Part shown: piece after piece, positions 52,901-63,423 of the stretch
How positions within the stretch are numbered: the first letter of the stretch is position 1
Layout of the letters: the number at the start of each line of letters is the position of its first letter
From: Legionella drozanskii LLAP-1
GTDB lineage: Bacteria > Pseudomonadota > Gammaproteobacteria > Legionellales > Legionellaceae
Reading direction: 5' to 3'
DNA length: 64,000 nt
Assembly: GCF_001467585.1 (NCBI RefSeq)
Contig: NZ_LNXY01000031.1
Span: forward strand, 202,669-266,668
Translations under genes and position numbers: made by a program
The notes under the pieces: model-generated
The model's database searches: none
Seen by the model: only the letters and a program-made list of their open reading frames with translations
What the model was told of the DNA's origin: nothing

Positions 52901-53701
52901 ATGGGAACAGGCTCAATAAATATTGCCTTATCAGATATTGCCGCTGCCACTAAGCGTTACTCTCTATTAAGAATATTGGGGTGGCAGGATATCCGTCAGC
53001 GCTATAGACGTTCGGCCTTAGGACCTTTCTGGTTAACAATCAGTATGGGCATAATGATCGGCACCATTGGTGTCGTGTTTGGGCAAATTTTTAACTCTTC
53101 TCTCAGAGAATTTTTACCGTTTTTATCGATTGGTATTATCCTTTGGGGTTTTTTTTCTGCGATTATTACAGAAGGATGTACCGGATTTATAACAGCAGAA
53201 GGAATTATTAAACAACTCCCTCTTCCTTTATTTGTCCATATCTTGCGTATGATTTGGAGAAATGTGCTGATTTTAGGACATAATATTCTTATTTTTCCCT
53301 TAGTACTTTTAGTCGTAGGGAAACCTTTACACTTAGTTGCGCTGTTAAGCATTCCTGGATTTTTGCTGGCTTTAACAAATCTTATTTGGGTAGCTCTTCT
53401 TTTAGCGACTATTTGCACTAGGTATCGTGATTTTGCACAAATAATTTCGAGCATGCTACAAGTCATTTTCTATTTAACTCCAATTATGTGGATGCCAAAT
53501 CTCTTACCTCCTGGTAAGAGTTATTATTTTTTAGAATTGAATCCTGTAAATCATTTATTTGAAATTATTCGTGCTCCATTACTCGGTCAGGCTCCTGCCT
53601 TAACGAATTGGATCGTATCAATAATTTTAGCGTTCGTCGGATGGAGTGCGACTCTAGTCATCTTTAGTCGTTATAAGCGCCGCATCGCCTACTGGTTATA
53701 A
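52901..53701 (+). CDS. polysaccharide ABC exporter permease (Wzm type)
   Basis: The ATG at 52901 has AAGGTG five bases upstream and gives 266 residues, the usual Wzm size; ATG 52844 in frame adds 19 residues without a ribosome binding site. GWQDIRQRYRRSALGPFWLTISM near residues 27-50 is the classic entry to the ABC-2 membrane domain, followed by six hydrophobic segments. It forms the inner-membrane channel exporting an undecaprenyl-linked O-polysaccharide with the ATPase encoded 12 bases downstream. Confidence 0.9.
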   Translation: MGTGSINIALSDIAAATKRYSLLRILGWQDIRQRYRRSALGPFWLTISMGIMIGTIGVVFGQIFNSSLREFLPFLSIGIILWGFFSAIITEGCTGFITAEGIIKQLPLPLFVHILRMIWRNVLILGHNILIFPLVLLVVGKPLHLVALLSIPGFLLALTNLIWVALLLATICTRYRDFAQIISSMLQVIFYLTPIMWMPNLLPPGKSYYFLELNPVNHLFEIIRAPLLGQAPALTNWIVSIILAFVGWSATLVIFSRYKRRIAYWL

Positions 53702-53713
53702 GAAAGAAAAGCT

Positions 53714-54457
53714 ATGGCTTCTATTGAATTTAATAATGTTAGTGTTGATTTCCCTATTTACAATACTAATAGTCGATCGCTTAAAAAACGATTGATGCAG
53801 GTTGCAACGGGTGGTCAGTTGAATGCAACTGAACAGGGAGTTGTTGTTGTTCGCGCATTAGAAGGTTTAAATTTTACTTTGAATGATGGCGATCGTGTTG
53901 GACTAGTTGGTCATAATGGTGCTGGAAAAAGTACTCTACTTCGCCTACTAGGTGGGGTCTATGAGCCATCCAGCGGTAGCATTCTGACTAAAGGTGATAT
54001 TGGTTCACTTATTGATATTTCTCTGGGTATTGATCATGAATCAACCGGTAGAGAAAATATTTATGTTCGTGGCGGTCTTCTGGGAATGACAAGAGCAGAG
54101 ATTAATAAACATCTTACTGATATAATTGAATTTTCTGAATTGGGTAATTTCATTGATGTGCCGGTGCGTACCTATTCGACAGGGATGCATCTTCGCTTAG
54201 CGTTTGCTGTATCAACAATCCTACGTCCAGAAATTTTAGTAATGGATGAATGGCTTTCAGTCGGCGACGAAAATTTTAAACGCAAAGCAGAAAAGAGAAT
54301 GGAAGAAGTTGTTCAAGCCACAAATATTCTTGTCGTTGCGAGTCACTCTCGTGAGCTGATTTTAAATCTATGCAATAGAGTGATTTGGCTTGAACATGGA
54401 AAAATTAAGATGGATACTGATCCCCAGTCAGCAGTGGAAGCTTATTTTGGCGTATAA
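53714..54457 (+). CDS. polysaccharide ABC exporter ATPase (Wzt type, short form)
   Basis: The 247-residue ATPase has Walker A GHNGAGKST near residues 66-74, signature YSTGMHLRLAFA near 154-165, Walker B EILVMDEWL near 173-181 and the switch His in VVASHSREL. It ends soon after the nucleotide-binding domain and lacks the C-terminal carbohydrate-binding domain of long Wzt proteins. In that respect it resembles exporters that do not require a chain-terminating modification for recognition. It pairs with the upstream permease. Confidence 0.92.
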   Translation: MASIEFNNVSVDFPIYNTNSRSLKKRLMQVATGGQLNATEQGVVVVRALEGLNFTLNDGDRVGLVGHNGAGKSTLLRLLGGVYEPSSGSILTKGDIGSLIDISLGIDHESTGRENIYVRGGLLGMTRAEINKHLTDIIEFSELGNFIDVPVRTYSTGMHLRLAFAVSTILRPEILVMDEWLSVGDENFKRKAEKRMEEVVQATNILVVASHSRELILNLCNRVIWLEHGKIKMDTDPQSAVEAYFGV

Positions 54458-54483
54458 TCGTAATATTTTTTACATGGATAATA

Positions 54484-55194
54484 ATGAACAAAGCATACCG
54501 AAAAAGGACTGAAATTGGCGTTGCGTTTTCATCAGGTTTAAACTGTTTACTAAGCAAAGAGATAGCTATTAACCATGAGCAACAAAATCCACTATCTTTA
54601 GGTGGATATCATGACCCTGAGACCTTTTTTTATCGCACAAAATTAAAAAAAATGCTGCGACCAATGATTCGGTCAATATACCGCAGTTTGAAGCAAATCA
54701 TTAGACCAATTACTTTTAGAGTACATCATTATTTTACTGCAGAATTAAATCAAAGGTGTATGCACCTACAAAGCATGACGATTATTCTCCAGCAATCGCT
54801 CGAGACGATGAAGCAGGAGATGCAGCAAATATCAACCTTTATCAATGTGCAAAATAAACAAATACTTGCATCCCAATGTATAAAAAAAAGAAATGAATCC
54901 AGTTCACTAAATCGTAAAACTCAAGCAGAGATAGAAAGTTTTAGGGCTATTCTCATAAATAATCCCAATGTTGCACTTATTGTAGAATTTGATCAATCAC
55001 ATCTTAAGCGTACTAACCACAGTACAAAACAGTGGCTTAAAGCATTTGAAGATTTGAATTTATGTTATAAAGTCATTAACGAAAAAACAAAGGCTCTCGA
55101 AGATTGCTCTGTTTGGCAATTAGAAAATAGAGAATCGGCAAATCTTTTCTTTGCCCGTAAAAATTCAACTGCTTGGGAGAAAACAGCAGTATGA
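54484..55194 (+). CDS. probable remnant of a FkbM-type methyltransferase
   Basis: The 236-residue protein has a basic amphipathic N-terminal part (FYRTKLKKMLRPMIRSIYRSLKQ), a helical linker and a C-terminal piece (NNPNVALIVEFDQSHLKRT ... SANLFFARK) that looks like the end of a FkbM/Methyltransf_21 domain. The SAM-binding Rossmann core expected between them, with its GxGxG-type loop, is missing. I infer an internally deleted methyltransferase; a different short protein cannot be excluded. A second ATG at 54475 opens another frame that ends after 12 codons. Its stop overlaps the acetyltransferase start. Confidence 0.6.
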   Translation: MNKAYRKRTEIGVAFSSGLNCLLSKEIAINHEQQNPLSLGGYHDPETFFYRTKLKKMLRPMIRSIYRSLKQIIRPITFRVHHYFTAELNQRCMHLQSMTIILQQSLETMKQEMQQISTFINVQNKQILASQCIKKRNESSSLNRKTQAEIESFRAILINNPNVALIVEFDQSHLKRTNHSTKQWLKAFEDLNLCYKVINEKTKALEDCSVWQLENRESANLFFARKNSTAWEKTAV

Positions 55195-55865
55195 AAAAAG
55201 GTATTATTATCATAGGTGCTGGTGGTCATGCTAAAGTGTGCATTGAGTTATTGCGTTCGATGGGTGAAGAAGTTAGTTTTTGCATTGGGAACGATGGATC
55301 TGCCGATTTATGTTTAGATATACCTGTTTTACAGGGAGATAATCATCTGAACATTCTACATGAAGAAGGTTATTCACGAATATTTATTGCAATTGGTTCA
55401 AATTATTTAAGAGAACGTCTGGCAACTATGGCAATGAACGAGGGATATATATTAGTGAATGCGATTAGTCCTCAAGCTATTATTTCTCCCAGCGCTCGCC
55501 TTGGTTCAGGTGTAGCAATCATGGCTGGCGTGGTGATAAACGCAGAAGCAAATATTGCAGATTTGGCAATTATCAACACAGGAGCAACGGTAGATCATGA
55601 TTGCCAAATAGCAAAGGCGGTACATATAGCTCCGCAATGCGCTTTAGCTGGCAACGTAAAAGTGGGAAGCCAAAGTTTTCTTGGTGTTGGCTCTAAGGTA
55701 ATTCCCGAAATTGAAATCGGCGAAAAAGTTATTCTTGGTGCTGGAACTGTAGTTATTTCAAACATAATAAATGGGGCGACGGCTGTTGGAGTCCCTGCGC
55801 GTATTATTAATAAATCAGTAGTAGGAAAGGAATGTCATGCAACGAATATCAGTCGCACAGCCTAA
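55191..55865 (+). CDS. sugar O/N-acetyltransferase, PglD/NeuD/PerB family
   Basis: The ATG at 55191 overlaps the preceding stop (ATGA) and gives 224 residues. A Rossmann-like N-terminal domain (IIIGAGGHAKVCIELL, residues 6-21) is followed by a left-handed beta-helix of hexapeptide repeats. TGATVDHDCQI holds the likely catalytic His136, and a C-terminal GVPARI ends the repeat region. The family acetylates 4-amino nucleotide sugars with acetyl-CoA. Next to a perosamine-synthase-like aminotransferase the best reading is GDP-perosamine N-acetyltransferase (PerB-like), but UDP-sugar specificity cannot be ruled out. Confidence 0.85.
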   Translation: MKKGIIIIGAGGHAKVCIELLRSMGEEVSFCIGNDGSADLCLDIPVLQGDNHLNILHEEGYSRIFIAIGSNYLRERLATMAMNEGYILVNAISPQAIISPSARLGSGVAIMAGVVINAEANIADLAIINTGATVDHDCQIAKAVHIAPQCALAGNVKVGSQSFLGVGSKVIPEIEIGEKVILGAGTVVISNIINGATAVGVPARIINKSVVGKECHATNISRTA

Positions 55866-56937
55866 ACTAGCGGGGAATGAACGCAAGTACGTACTTGACT
55901 GTTTAGATTCAAATTGGATTTCATCAAATGGAAAATACATTGGCGCATTTCAAGAGTCGTTTGCTAAGTTTTGTAATGTTAAACATGCGATAGCCACTAA
56001 CAATGGTACAACAGCATTACACCTGGCATTAGTGGCGCTCGATTTGCAACCTGGAGATGAGGTGATTATCCCCACTGTAACCTATATCGCCACAGCGAAT
56101 GCTGTTCGCTACTGTGGGGCTACTCCTGTCTTGGTTGATGTTTGTGAAGAAACCATGAATATTAATCCAAATGAAATCGAGAAAAAAATTACTGCAAAAA
56201 CTCGAGGCATCATTCCAGTCCATCTCTATGGTCACCCTGCCGATATGGAAGCAATTAATAAATTGGCAGATCAATATGGTTTATGGGTTGTCGAAGATGC
56301 TGCAGAAGCTCATGGTGCAGAAGTACTGGGTAGCAAAGTGGGTAGCTTAGGAACTTGTGCAGCCTTTAGTTTTTTTGGTAATAAAATTATTACTACCGGT
56401 GAAGGTGGTATGGTTACTACTAACAATGACGAGCTTGCTGATAAATTGAGACTATTTCGTGGGCAAGGCATGGATCCTAATCGCCGTTATTGGTTTCCAG
56501 TCATTGGCTACAACTATCGTATGACCAACATACAAGCAGCACTAGGCTTAGCACAAATGGAAACAATTGAACAGGCACTCTCGAGTAGAACTATTCTTGC
56601 TAGTTGGTATAACGACGCTTTACAGAACCTTAGTGACCAAATTGTGCTACCAATAGAACTTCCTTGGGCCAAGCATGTTTTTTGGATGTATACCATTTTC
56701 TTGAAAAAGGGTGGCGAATACGAACGAGATAGGTTAAGGCAACATATGGATGAAATGGGGATTGAAACGAGACCCGTGTTTTATCCTATGCATATACTGC
56801 CTCCCTATGCTGAAGATAAAGCATATCCAGTAGCCGATCTTTGGTCACTCCGAGGAATTAACCTGCCAATGCATCAAGATTTAACTCAAAATGATGTACA
56901 GCAAATTGTTAATGCTCTAGTAACTGCATTGAGATAA
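55837..56937 (+). CDS. DegT/DnrJ-family sugar aminotransferase, GDP-perosamine synthase-like
   Basis: The 366-residue PLP enzyme has NNGTTALHLAL near residues 55-65, VVEDAAEAHGA with the PLP-ring Asp154, and FFGNKIITTGEGGMV with the Schiff-base Lys183. The closest pattern I recall is RfbE/Per, which aminates GDP-4-keto-6-deoxymannose to GDP-perosamine using glutamate. Related enzymes act on UDP-4-keto sugars, so substrate is inferred from the pairing with gmd (left edge) and the adjacent acetyltransferase. It overlaps the acetyltransferase gene by 29 bases. Confidence 0.87.
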   Translation: MQRISVAQPKLAGNERKYVLDCLDSNWISSNGKYIGAFQESFAKFCNVKHAIATNNGTTALHLALVALDLQPGDEVIIPTVTYIATANAVRYCGATPVLVDVCEETMNINPNEIEKKITAKTRGIIPVHLYGHPADMEAINKLADQYGLWVVEDAAEAHGAEVLGSKVGSLGTCAAFSFFGNKIITTGEGGMVTTNNDELADKLRLFRGQGMDPNRRYWFPVIGYNYRMTNIQAALGLAQMETIEQALSSRTILASWYNDALQNLSDQIVLPIELPWAKHVFWMYTIFLKKGGEYERDRLRQHMDEMGIETRPVFYPMHILPPYAEDKAYPVADLWSLRGINLPMHQDLTQNDVQQIVNALVTALR

Positions 56938-56942
56938 AAATA

Positions 56943-57977
56943 ATGAAAATTGCATTATGTTCATCATTTGTTCCCTTTATTCAAGGAGGAGCTCGGAATA
57001 TTGTTGATTGGCTTGAACCTGTCCTTAAAGAGGCTGGTCATCAAGTCGAACGTATTTACCTTCCTCAACTTGATGCCCCTGATTTACTCTTCCAACAAAA
57101 GATGGCTTATCGCTGGGTAGATCTAAGTTCCGCAGATCGAGTTATTTGTTTTCGCCCTCCGGCTCATTTTATTCCACATCCCAACAAAATATTATGGTTC
57201 ATCCATCATATTCGCCCATACTATGATTTGTGGGACAGCCCATACCGAAGCTTCCCAAATAATAGTAAATACAGGGGTGTACGGGATGCATTACATCTAA
57301 TGGATACTGCTGTATTTAAAGAAGCAAATAAAATTTTCACTAACTCAAAAGTAGTTTCCAATCGATTAAAAACTTTCAATCAAATGGATAGCGAAGTTTT
57401 ATATCCTCCGGTATTTCAACCAGAACGATTTTATTGCAAAAACTATAATTCTGAAATTGTTTACTTTAGTCGCCTAGAACATCACAAACGACAACATTTA
57501 CTCGTTGAAGCAATGCAATATACCAAAACCTCTGCTCGTTTACGTTTATGCGGCGTTAGCTCTACTCCTGACTACTTGGAGAGCTTAATTGAATTAATTG
57601 AAGAACTCGACTTACAAGATCGGATCATAATGGAAAATCGTTGGATCTCAGAAGAAGAAAAAATAGAAATTTTATCTAATTGCTTGGCGACAGCTTATTT
57701 GCCTGTCGATGAAGATTCTTACGGTTATCCGAGCCTGGAATCTAGTCTTGCTTCAAAACCAATTCTTACAACCTCAGATTCCGGTGGGGTACTCGAACTT
57801 ATAAAAGATGGGGTCAATGGCTATATCACGGAACCCTCTCCTGAAGCTATAGCTGAGGCTATAGATAAACTCTATTTAGATCGAGATCATTCTAAGATAC
57901 TAGGAAATAATGCCCGAATTCGCTTAGATGAACTTAATATTTCTTGGTCTCATGTGTTAGAAAGGTTGCTAGCATGA
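56943..57977 (+). CDS. GT4-family glycosyltransferase (first of a tandem pair)
   Basis: The 344-residue GT-B protein opens with SFVPFIQGGARNIVDWL, the glycine-rich N-terminal loop, and has a C-terminal GT4 core: YFSRLEHHKRQHLLVEA near residues 179-195 and LPVDEDSYGYPSLESSLASKPILTTSDSGGVLEL near 257-290, containing the EX7E-type donor site. It is probably a mannose- or perosamine-type transferase in O-chain assembly. It shares many blocks with the next gene and ends overlapping it (ATGA). Confidence 0.88.
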   Translation: MKIALCSSFVPFIQGGARNIVDWLEPVLKEAGHQVERIYLPQLDAPDLLFQQKMAYRWVDLSSADRVICFRPPAHFIPHPNKILWFIHHIRPYYDLWDSPYRSFPNNSKYRGVRDALHLMDTAVFKEANKIFTNSKVVSNRLKTFNQMDSEVLYPPVFQPERFYCKNYNSEIVYFSRLEHHKRQHLLVEAMQYTKTSARLRLCGVSSTPDYLESLIELIEELDLQDRIIMENRWISEEEKIEILSNCLATAYLPVDEDSYGYPSLESSLASKPILTTSDSGGVLELIKDGVNGYITEPSPEAIAEAIDKLYLDRDHSKILGNNARIRLDELNISWSHVLERLLA

Positions 57978-59011
57978 AAGTACTTATTGTCAATAATATG
58001 GCTCCCTTCATCTGGGGAGGAGCTGAAGAATTAGCAGTTCATTTACAAAAAAATTTAATCATAGCTGGGCATCAGGCTGAAGTTCTGCGTATTCCTTTTC
58101 AATGGGAGCCTGCGGCACGAATTCCATCGCAAATGCTTATGGCTAGGGCATTTGAATTGTGGAATGTGGATCATGTGATTGCTTTAAAGTTTCCTGCTTA
58201 CCTGATTCGTCATCCTGAGAAAACTATATGGTTATTACACCAATATCGACAGGCCTACGATCTTCATGATGCAGGACAAACCAATATTTCAACAGACCAA
58301 GCAGGGGATGAGTTAAGAGCTTTAATTAAAGCGGCTGATGAAGAAACTTTCACTGAAAGTAGAAATATCTTCACTAACTCCGAAGTAACAAGACAGCGTC
58401 TACTCCATTACAATGGTATTAAGGCAGAAGTCCTTTATCCGCCTGTTAATGATCCAGAGATATTTACCAATAATGAAATAGGTGATTATATTTTTGCGGG
58501 AGGAAGAATAAATAACATGAAGCGGCAACATTTATTAGTTGAGGCTTTGAGTCACACGGATAGAGCTGTGAAATTACTTATTGCAGGTCCTCCTGATACG
58601 CCTGCTGATGCTGAACAACTTAAAGAAATGGTTGCAAGGTTAGGTTTAGAGGATAGAGTAAAGCTTGATTTGCGTTTTTTACCTCGAGCAACTTACGCTA
58701 AATATGTAAATGAATCGATGGCTGTGGCTTATTTACCCTTCGACGAAGATTCTTTGGGATATGTTGCTATGGAGGCTGCAATTGCGGGTAAGGCTTTGAT
58801 CACAACTACTGATAGTGGTGGCGTTTTGGGTTTGGCTAAGCATGAGGAAACTGGATGGATCGCTGAGGCAAAACCCTCTTCTTTAGCAGAGGTCATGAGA
58901 ACGGCAGTGAAGAGCATTCCACGTACTCGACAAATCGGACTTACAGCGAAAGAATTATGGTTGAGTCTTGGAATTAATTGGCCTCAAACAGTGGAGGCTC
59001 TATTGCAATGA
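57974..59011 (+). CDS. GT4-family glycosyltransferase (second of a tandem pair)
   Basis: The ATG at 57974 overlaps the previous stop and gives 345 residues. It starts MKVLIVNNMAPFIWGGAEELAVHL and shares FTNSEVTRQRL, EVLYPPV, KRQHLLVEAL and LPFDEDSLGYVAMEAAIAGKALITTTDSGGVLGL with its neighbour, so the pair looks like a tandem duplication that diverged. Differing acceptors for successive linkages would be a natural outcome. It overlaps the third transferase gene by four bases. Confidence 0.88.
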   Translation: MKVLIVNNMAPFIWGGAEELAVHLQKNLIIAGHQAEVLRIPFQWEPAARIPSQMLMARAFELWNVDHVIALKFPAYLIRHPEKTIWLLHQYRQAYDLHDAGQTNISTDQAGDELRALIKAADEETFTESRNIFTNSEVTRQRLLHYNGIKAEVLYPPVNDPEIFTNNEIGDYIFAGGRINNMKRQHLLVEALSHTDRAVKLLIAGPPDTPADAEQLKEMVARLGLEDRVKLDLRFLPRATYAKYVNESMAVAYLPFDEDSLGYVAMEAAIAGKALITTTDSGGVLGLAKHEETGWIAEAKPSSLAEVMRTAVKSIPRTRQIGLTAKELWLSLGINWPQTVEALLQ

Positions 59012-60309
59012 AATTAATACTCTTTACTCCAGTCCTTAAATCTTCGGCGATTGGCCGCATGGCGAGCTTGATTTCACGTAAATTGATTTCCTTTGGGCAC
59101 CAAGTCGTTGTAGTTCGGACAGAAGATGTGGGTTTCTATAATCATCCAATCCATGATTTTGGTACAGAGCCTATTTCTTGGTGTGATAATCATCAAGTAA
59201 ATTTAATGTATGAATCCGCTGATGGAGTTATTTACCAGATTGGGGATAACCATACTTTCCACCAAGGTTGCTTGACTTGGCTACCGCATATACCTGGAGT
59301 GGTCTGCCTTCATGATTTTTTTCTAGGAAATCTATTTAATGGCTGGGCTCAATACTGTCGCGCTGAGGCAAAAAATATACTTAAAACTTGGTATGGATCG
59401 GCTGCCAGCGACAGTTATTTCCAATACCAAGACATTGATTCGTTCATTGAGGGAACAAGAAATTGCTATCCTATGACGGAGTGGCTCTGTTCTATGGCGC
59501 AAGCGGTGATTACTCATAGTAGCTGGCAGATTGATCGGGTCTTAAATTCTTGCTCAGGCCCTGTTCAGGTCGTACCGCTCGCCTATGATGCCCCTGATCT
59601 TAGTACCGAACAAATTGAAGCTGGTGAAGAGAAAAGCAAAAAATTTTCTATATTAACTGTTGGGCATGTTAATAAGAATAAACGAGCAGCGAGTGTAATT
59701 AAGGCAATTGGTGCAAATCGGGCACTTCGAAAAAAAATAACCTATCAACTCGTGGGAGAAATATCTCCTGCAACGAGAAAGGAATTAACACGCTTAGCAA
59801 AAAAACAAAAGGTAAAGCTCATCATTTCAGGTAATATTGACGATGCAACTTTAATACAAGCTATCCTCCAAGCAGATCTTGTAACTTGTTTACGCTGGCC
59901 TGCCCTTGAAGCTGCTTCAGCCTCTACTATTGAAGCTTTGTTATATGGTAAAGCAACAATTGTAACCGACACTGGTTTTTATAGTGAAATTCCGAATGAA
60001 TACACTATAAAAATTAACCCAAATAATGAAATCGCTGAAATCGCTGCTGTATTAGAGAAACTTGAAAAAAATCCAGAGTTTTTCAAAGAATTAGGTATGC
60101 GAGCAAAAGCATGGGCAAGGGAAACCTTCACAGCTGATAATTATGCACTCAAACTAGTCGAATTAACACTTGCAACAACCAGAACCAACGTTGTGGCTAA
60201 TGCCGTCAATTATTTTGCCGAGATAATGTACGATTGGGGTGCTAAAACGGAATTATTAGGCAAAGAATACATCATGAAGCCGCTCGCAATTTTTGATGAA
60301 ATCTCGTGA
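59008..60309 (+). CDS. GT4-family glycosyltransferase
   Basis: The ATG at 59008 overlaps the previous TGA and gives 433 residues. It has the GT-B layout: N-terminal VLKSSAIGRMASLISRKLISFGH, a mid-region LHDFFLGNLFNGW, then the C-terminal GT4 domain with FSILTVGHVNKNKRAASVIKAI near residues 212-233 and AASASTIEALLYGKATIVTDTGFYSEIP near 301-328. It is more distant from the tandem pair. It is the last gene of the island before gyrB; donor and acceptor are unknown. Confidence 0.87.
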   Translation: MKLILFTPVLKSSAIGRMASLISRKLISFGHQVVVVRTEDVGFYNHPIHDFGTEPISWCDNHQVNLMYESADGVIYQIGDNHTFHQGCLTWLPHIPGVVCLHDFFLGNLFNGWAQYCRAEAKNILKTWYGSAASDSYFQYQDIDSFIEGTRNCYPMTEWLCSMAQAVITHSSWQIDRVLNSCSGPVQVVPLAYDAPDLSTEQIEAGEEKSKKFSILTVGHVNKNKRAASVIKAIGANRALRKKITYQLVGEISPATRKELTRLAKKQKVKLIISGNIDDATLIQAILQADLVTCLRWPALEAASASTIEALLYGKATIVTDTGFYSEIPNEYTIKINPNNEIAEIAAVLEKLEKNPEFFKELGMRAKAWARETFTADNYALKLVELTLATTRTNVVANAVNYFAEIMYDWGAKTELLGKEYIMKPLAIFDEIS

Positions 60310-60357
60310 ATCCTGCCATTCGTAACCAGATGAATCATATAAAAGAAACCTGATTAG

Positions 60358-60373
60358 TGCTATACTGTTTTAT
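60358..60373 (+). promoter_or_regulatory. candidate extended -10 promoter of gyrB
   Basis: TGCTATACT (60358-60366) is an extended -10 element; initiation near 60373 would give a leader of about 30 bases before ATG 60404. No good -35 is visible, as is usual for extended -10 promoters. This would let gyrB be expressed independently of the island. Confidence 0.5.
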
Positions 60374-60388
60374 TTGGTTAGCCACTAG

Positions 60389-62821
<2,433 letters not shown>

Positions 62822-62827
62822 TAGCGA

Positions 62828-62860
62828 AGGCCATTCTAAAGGATCAGAATGGCCTCTTTC
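62828..62860 (+). terminator. rho-independent terminator of gyrB
   Basis: AGGCCATTCT (62828-62837) and AGAATGGCCT (62846-62855) form a perfect 10-bp stem with an eight-base loop, followed by CTTTCT, seven bases after the gyrB stop. Confidence 0.82.
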
Positions 62861-62962
62861 TAGATGCTCTAGTAGATAATCCTTGTCACAACTGTCAGAA
62901 ATGAGTTAAAAGTTCGATTCCGAAATTTAGGCTTAGTACAACAACTCTGCTCTATTATCATC

Positions 62963-63031
62963 ATTAAGTTAAGCACTTATTTTCATCCACATCTGGTTTA
63001 ACCGGATGACGAAAAATCATCTTAACTTAAT
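62963..63031. repeat. inverted repeat right of gyrB
   Basis: ATTAAGTTAAG (62963-62973) and CTTAACTTAAT (63021-63031) are perfect complements. Inside, TCATCC and GGATGA also pair. The whole could form a cruciform of about 69 bases. There is no adjacent T-run or gene end, so its role is unknown. Confidence 0.65.
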
Positions 63032-63213
63032 GGCAATGAAGGTTGAGAATAGCTGAGTTCATCAATAGAATTAATAAGCATTTTTTTAGGAAGATTCAAG
63101 AACCTGAGAATTGCTAGGCCGCAAGGATACAATTTATAAAAAACCTTTAAGACAGTTGCTACTATCTATTAGGTCTGTTTCTGAGTGGGGATGAGGATTC
63201 ACTTCCAAATAGG

Positions 63214-63248
63214 GCCGCGTCCTTGCGGCGGAGCACATCCTTTGTGCT
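63214..63248. repeat. two adjacent short hairpins
   Basis: GCCGC/GCGGC (63214-63218 and 63225-63229) and AGCAC/GTGCT (63232-63236 and 63244-63248) form two 5-bp stems three bases apart. The segment is more GC-rich than its surroundings, suggesting a short dispersed element. Confidence 0.4.
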
Positions 63249-63423
63249 TGTCCCTTAGTATGACGTCCTGTCAGACAATCCGTGTCATCCTTTATGTTAT
63301 AAGTATATCTGGTTCTTGCTAGTTGTCATTGCAGGATCGGATGTACAATATGTAAGAGATTTCTCAAATAAATAGAGGCATTGTCTCTATATTGGTCATA
63401 TCATATTTGTCAGGGAACCGTAA

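Larger units (their letters stand above)
62861..63423. other. non-coding stretch right of gyrB
   Basis: About 560 bases without a credible gene on either strand. It contains a long inverted repeat (62963-63031) and two adjacent short hairpins (63214-63248). Nothing else was recognised. Confidence 0.55.

Noticed and set aside
54475-54513. Frameshift at the start of the methyltransferase-remnant gene
   Set aside because: An upstream ATG opens a second frame for 12 codons, but there is no evidence that it belonged to the same protein.
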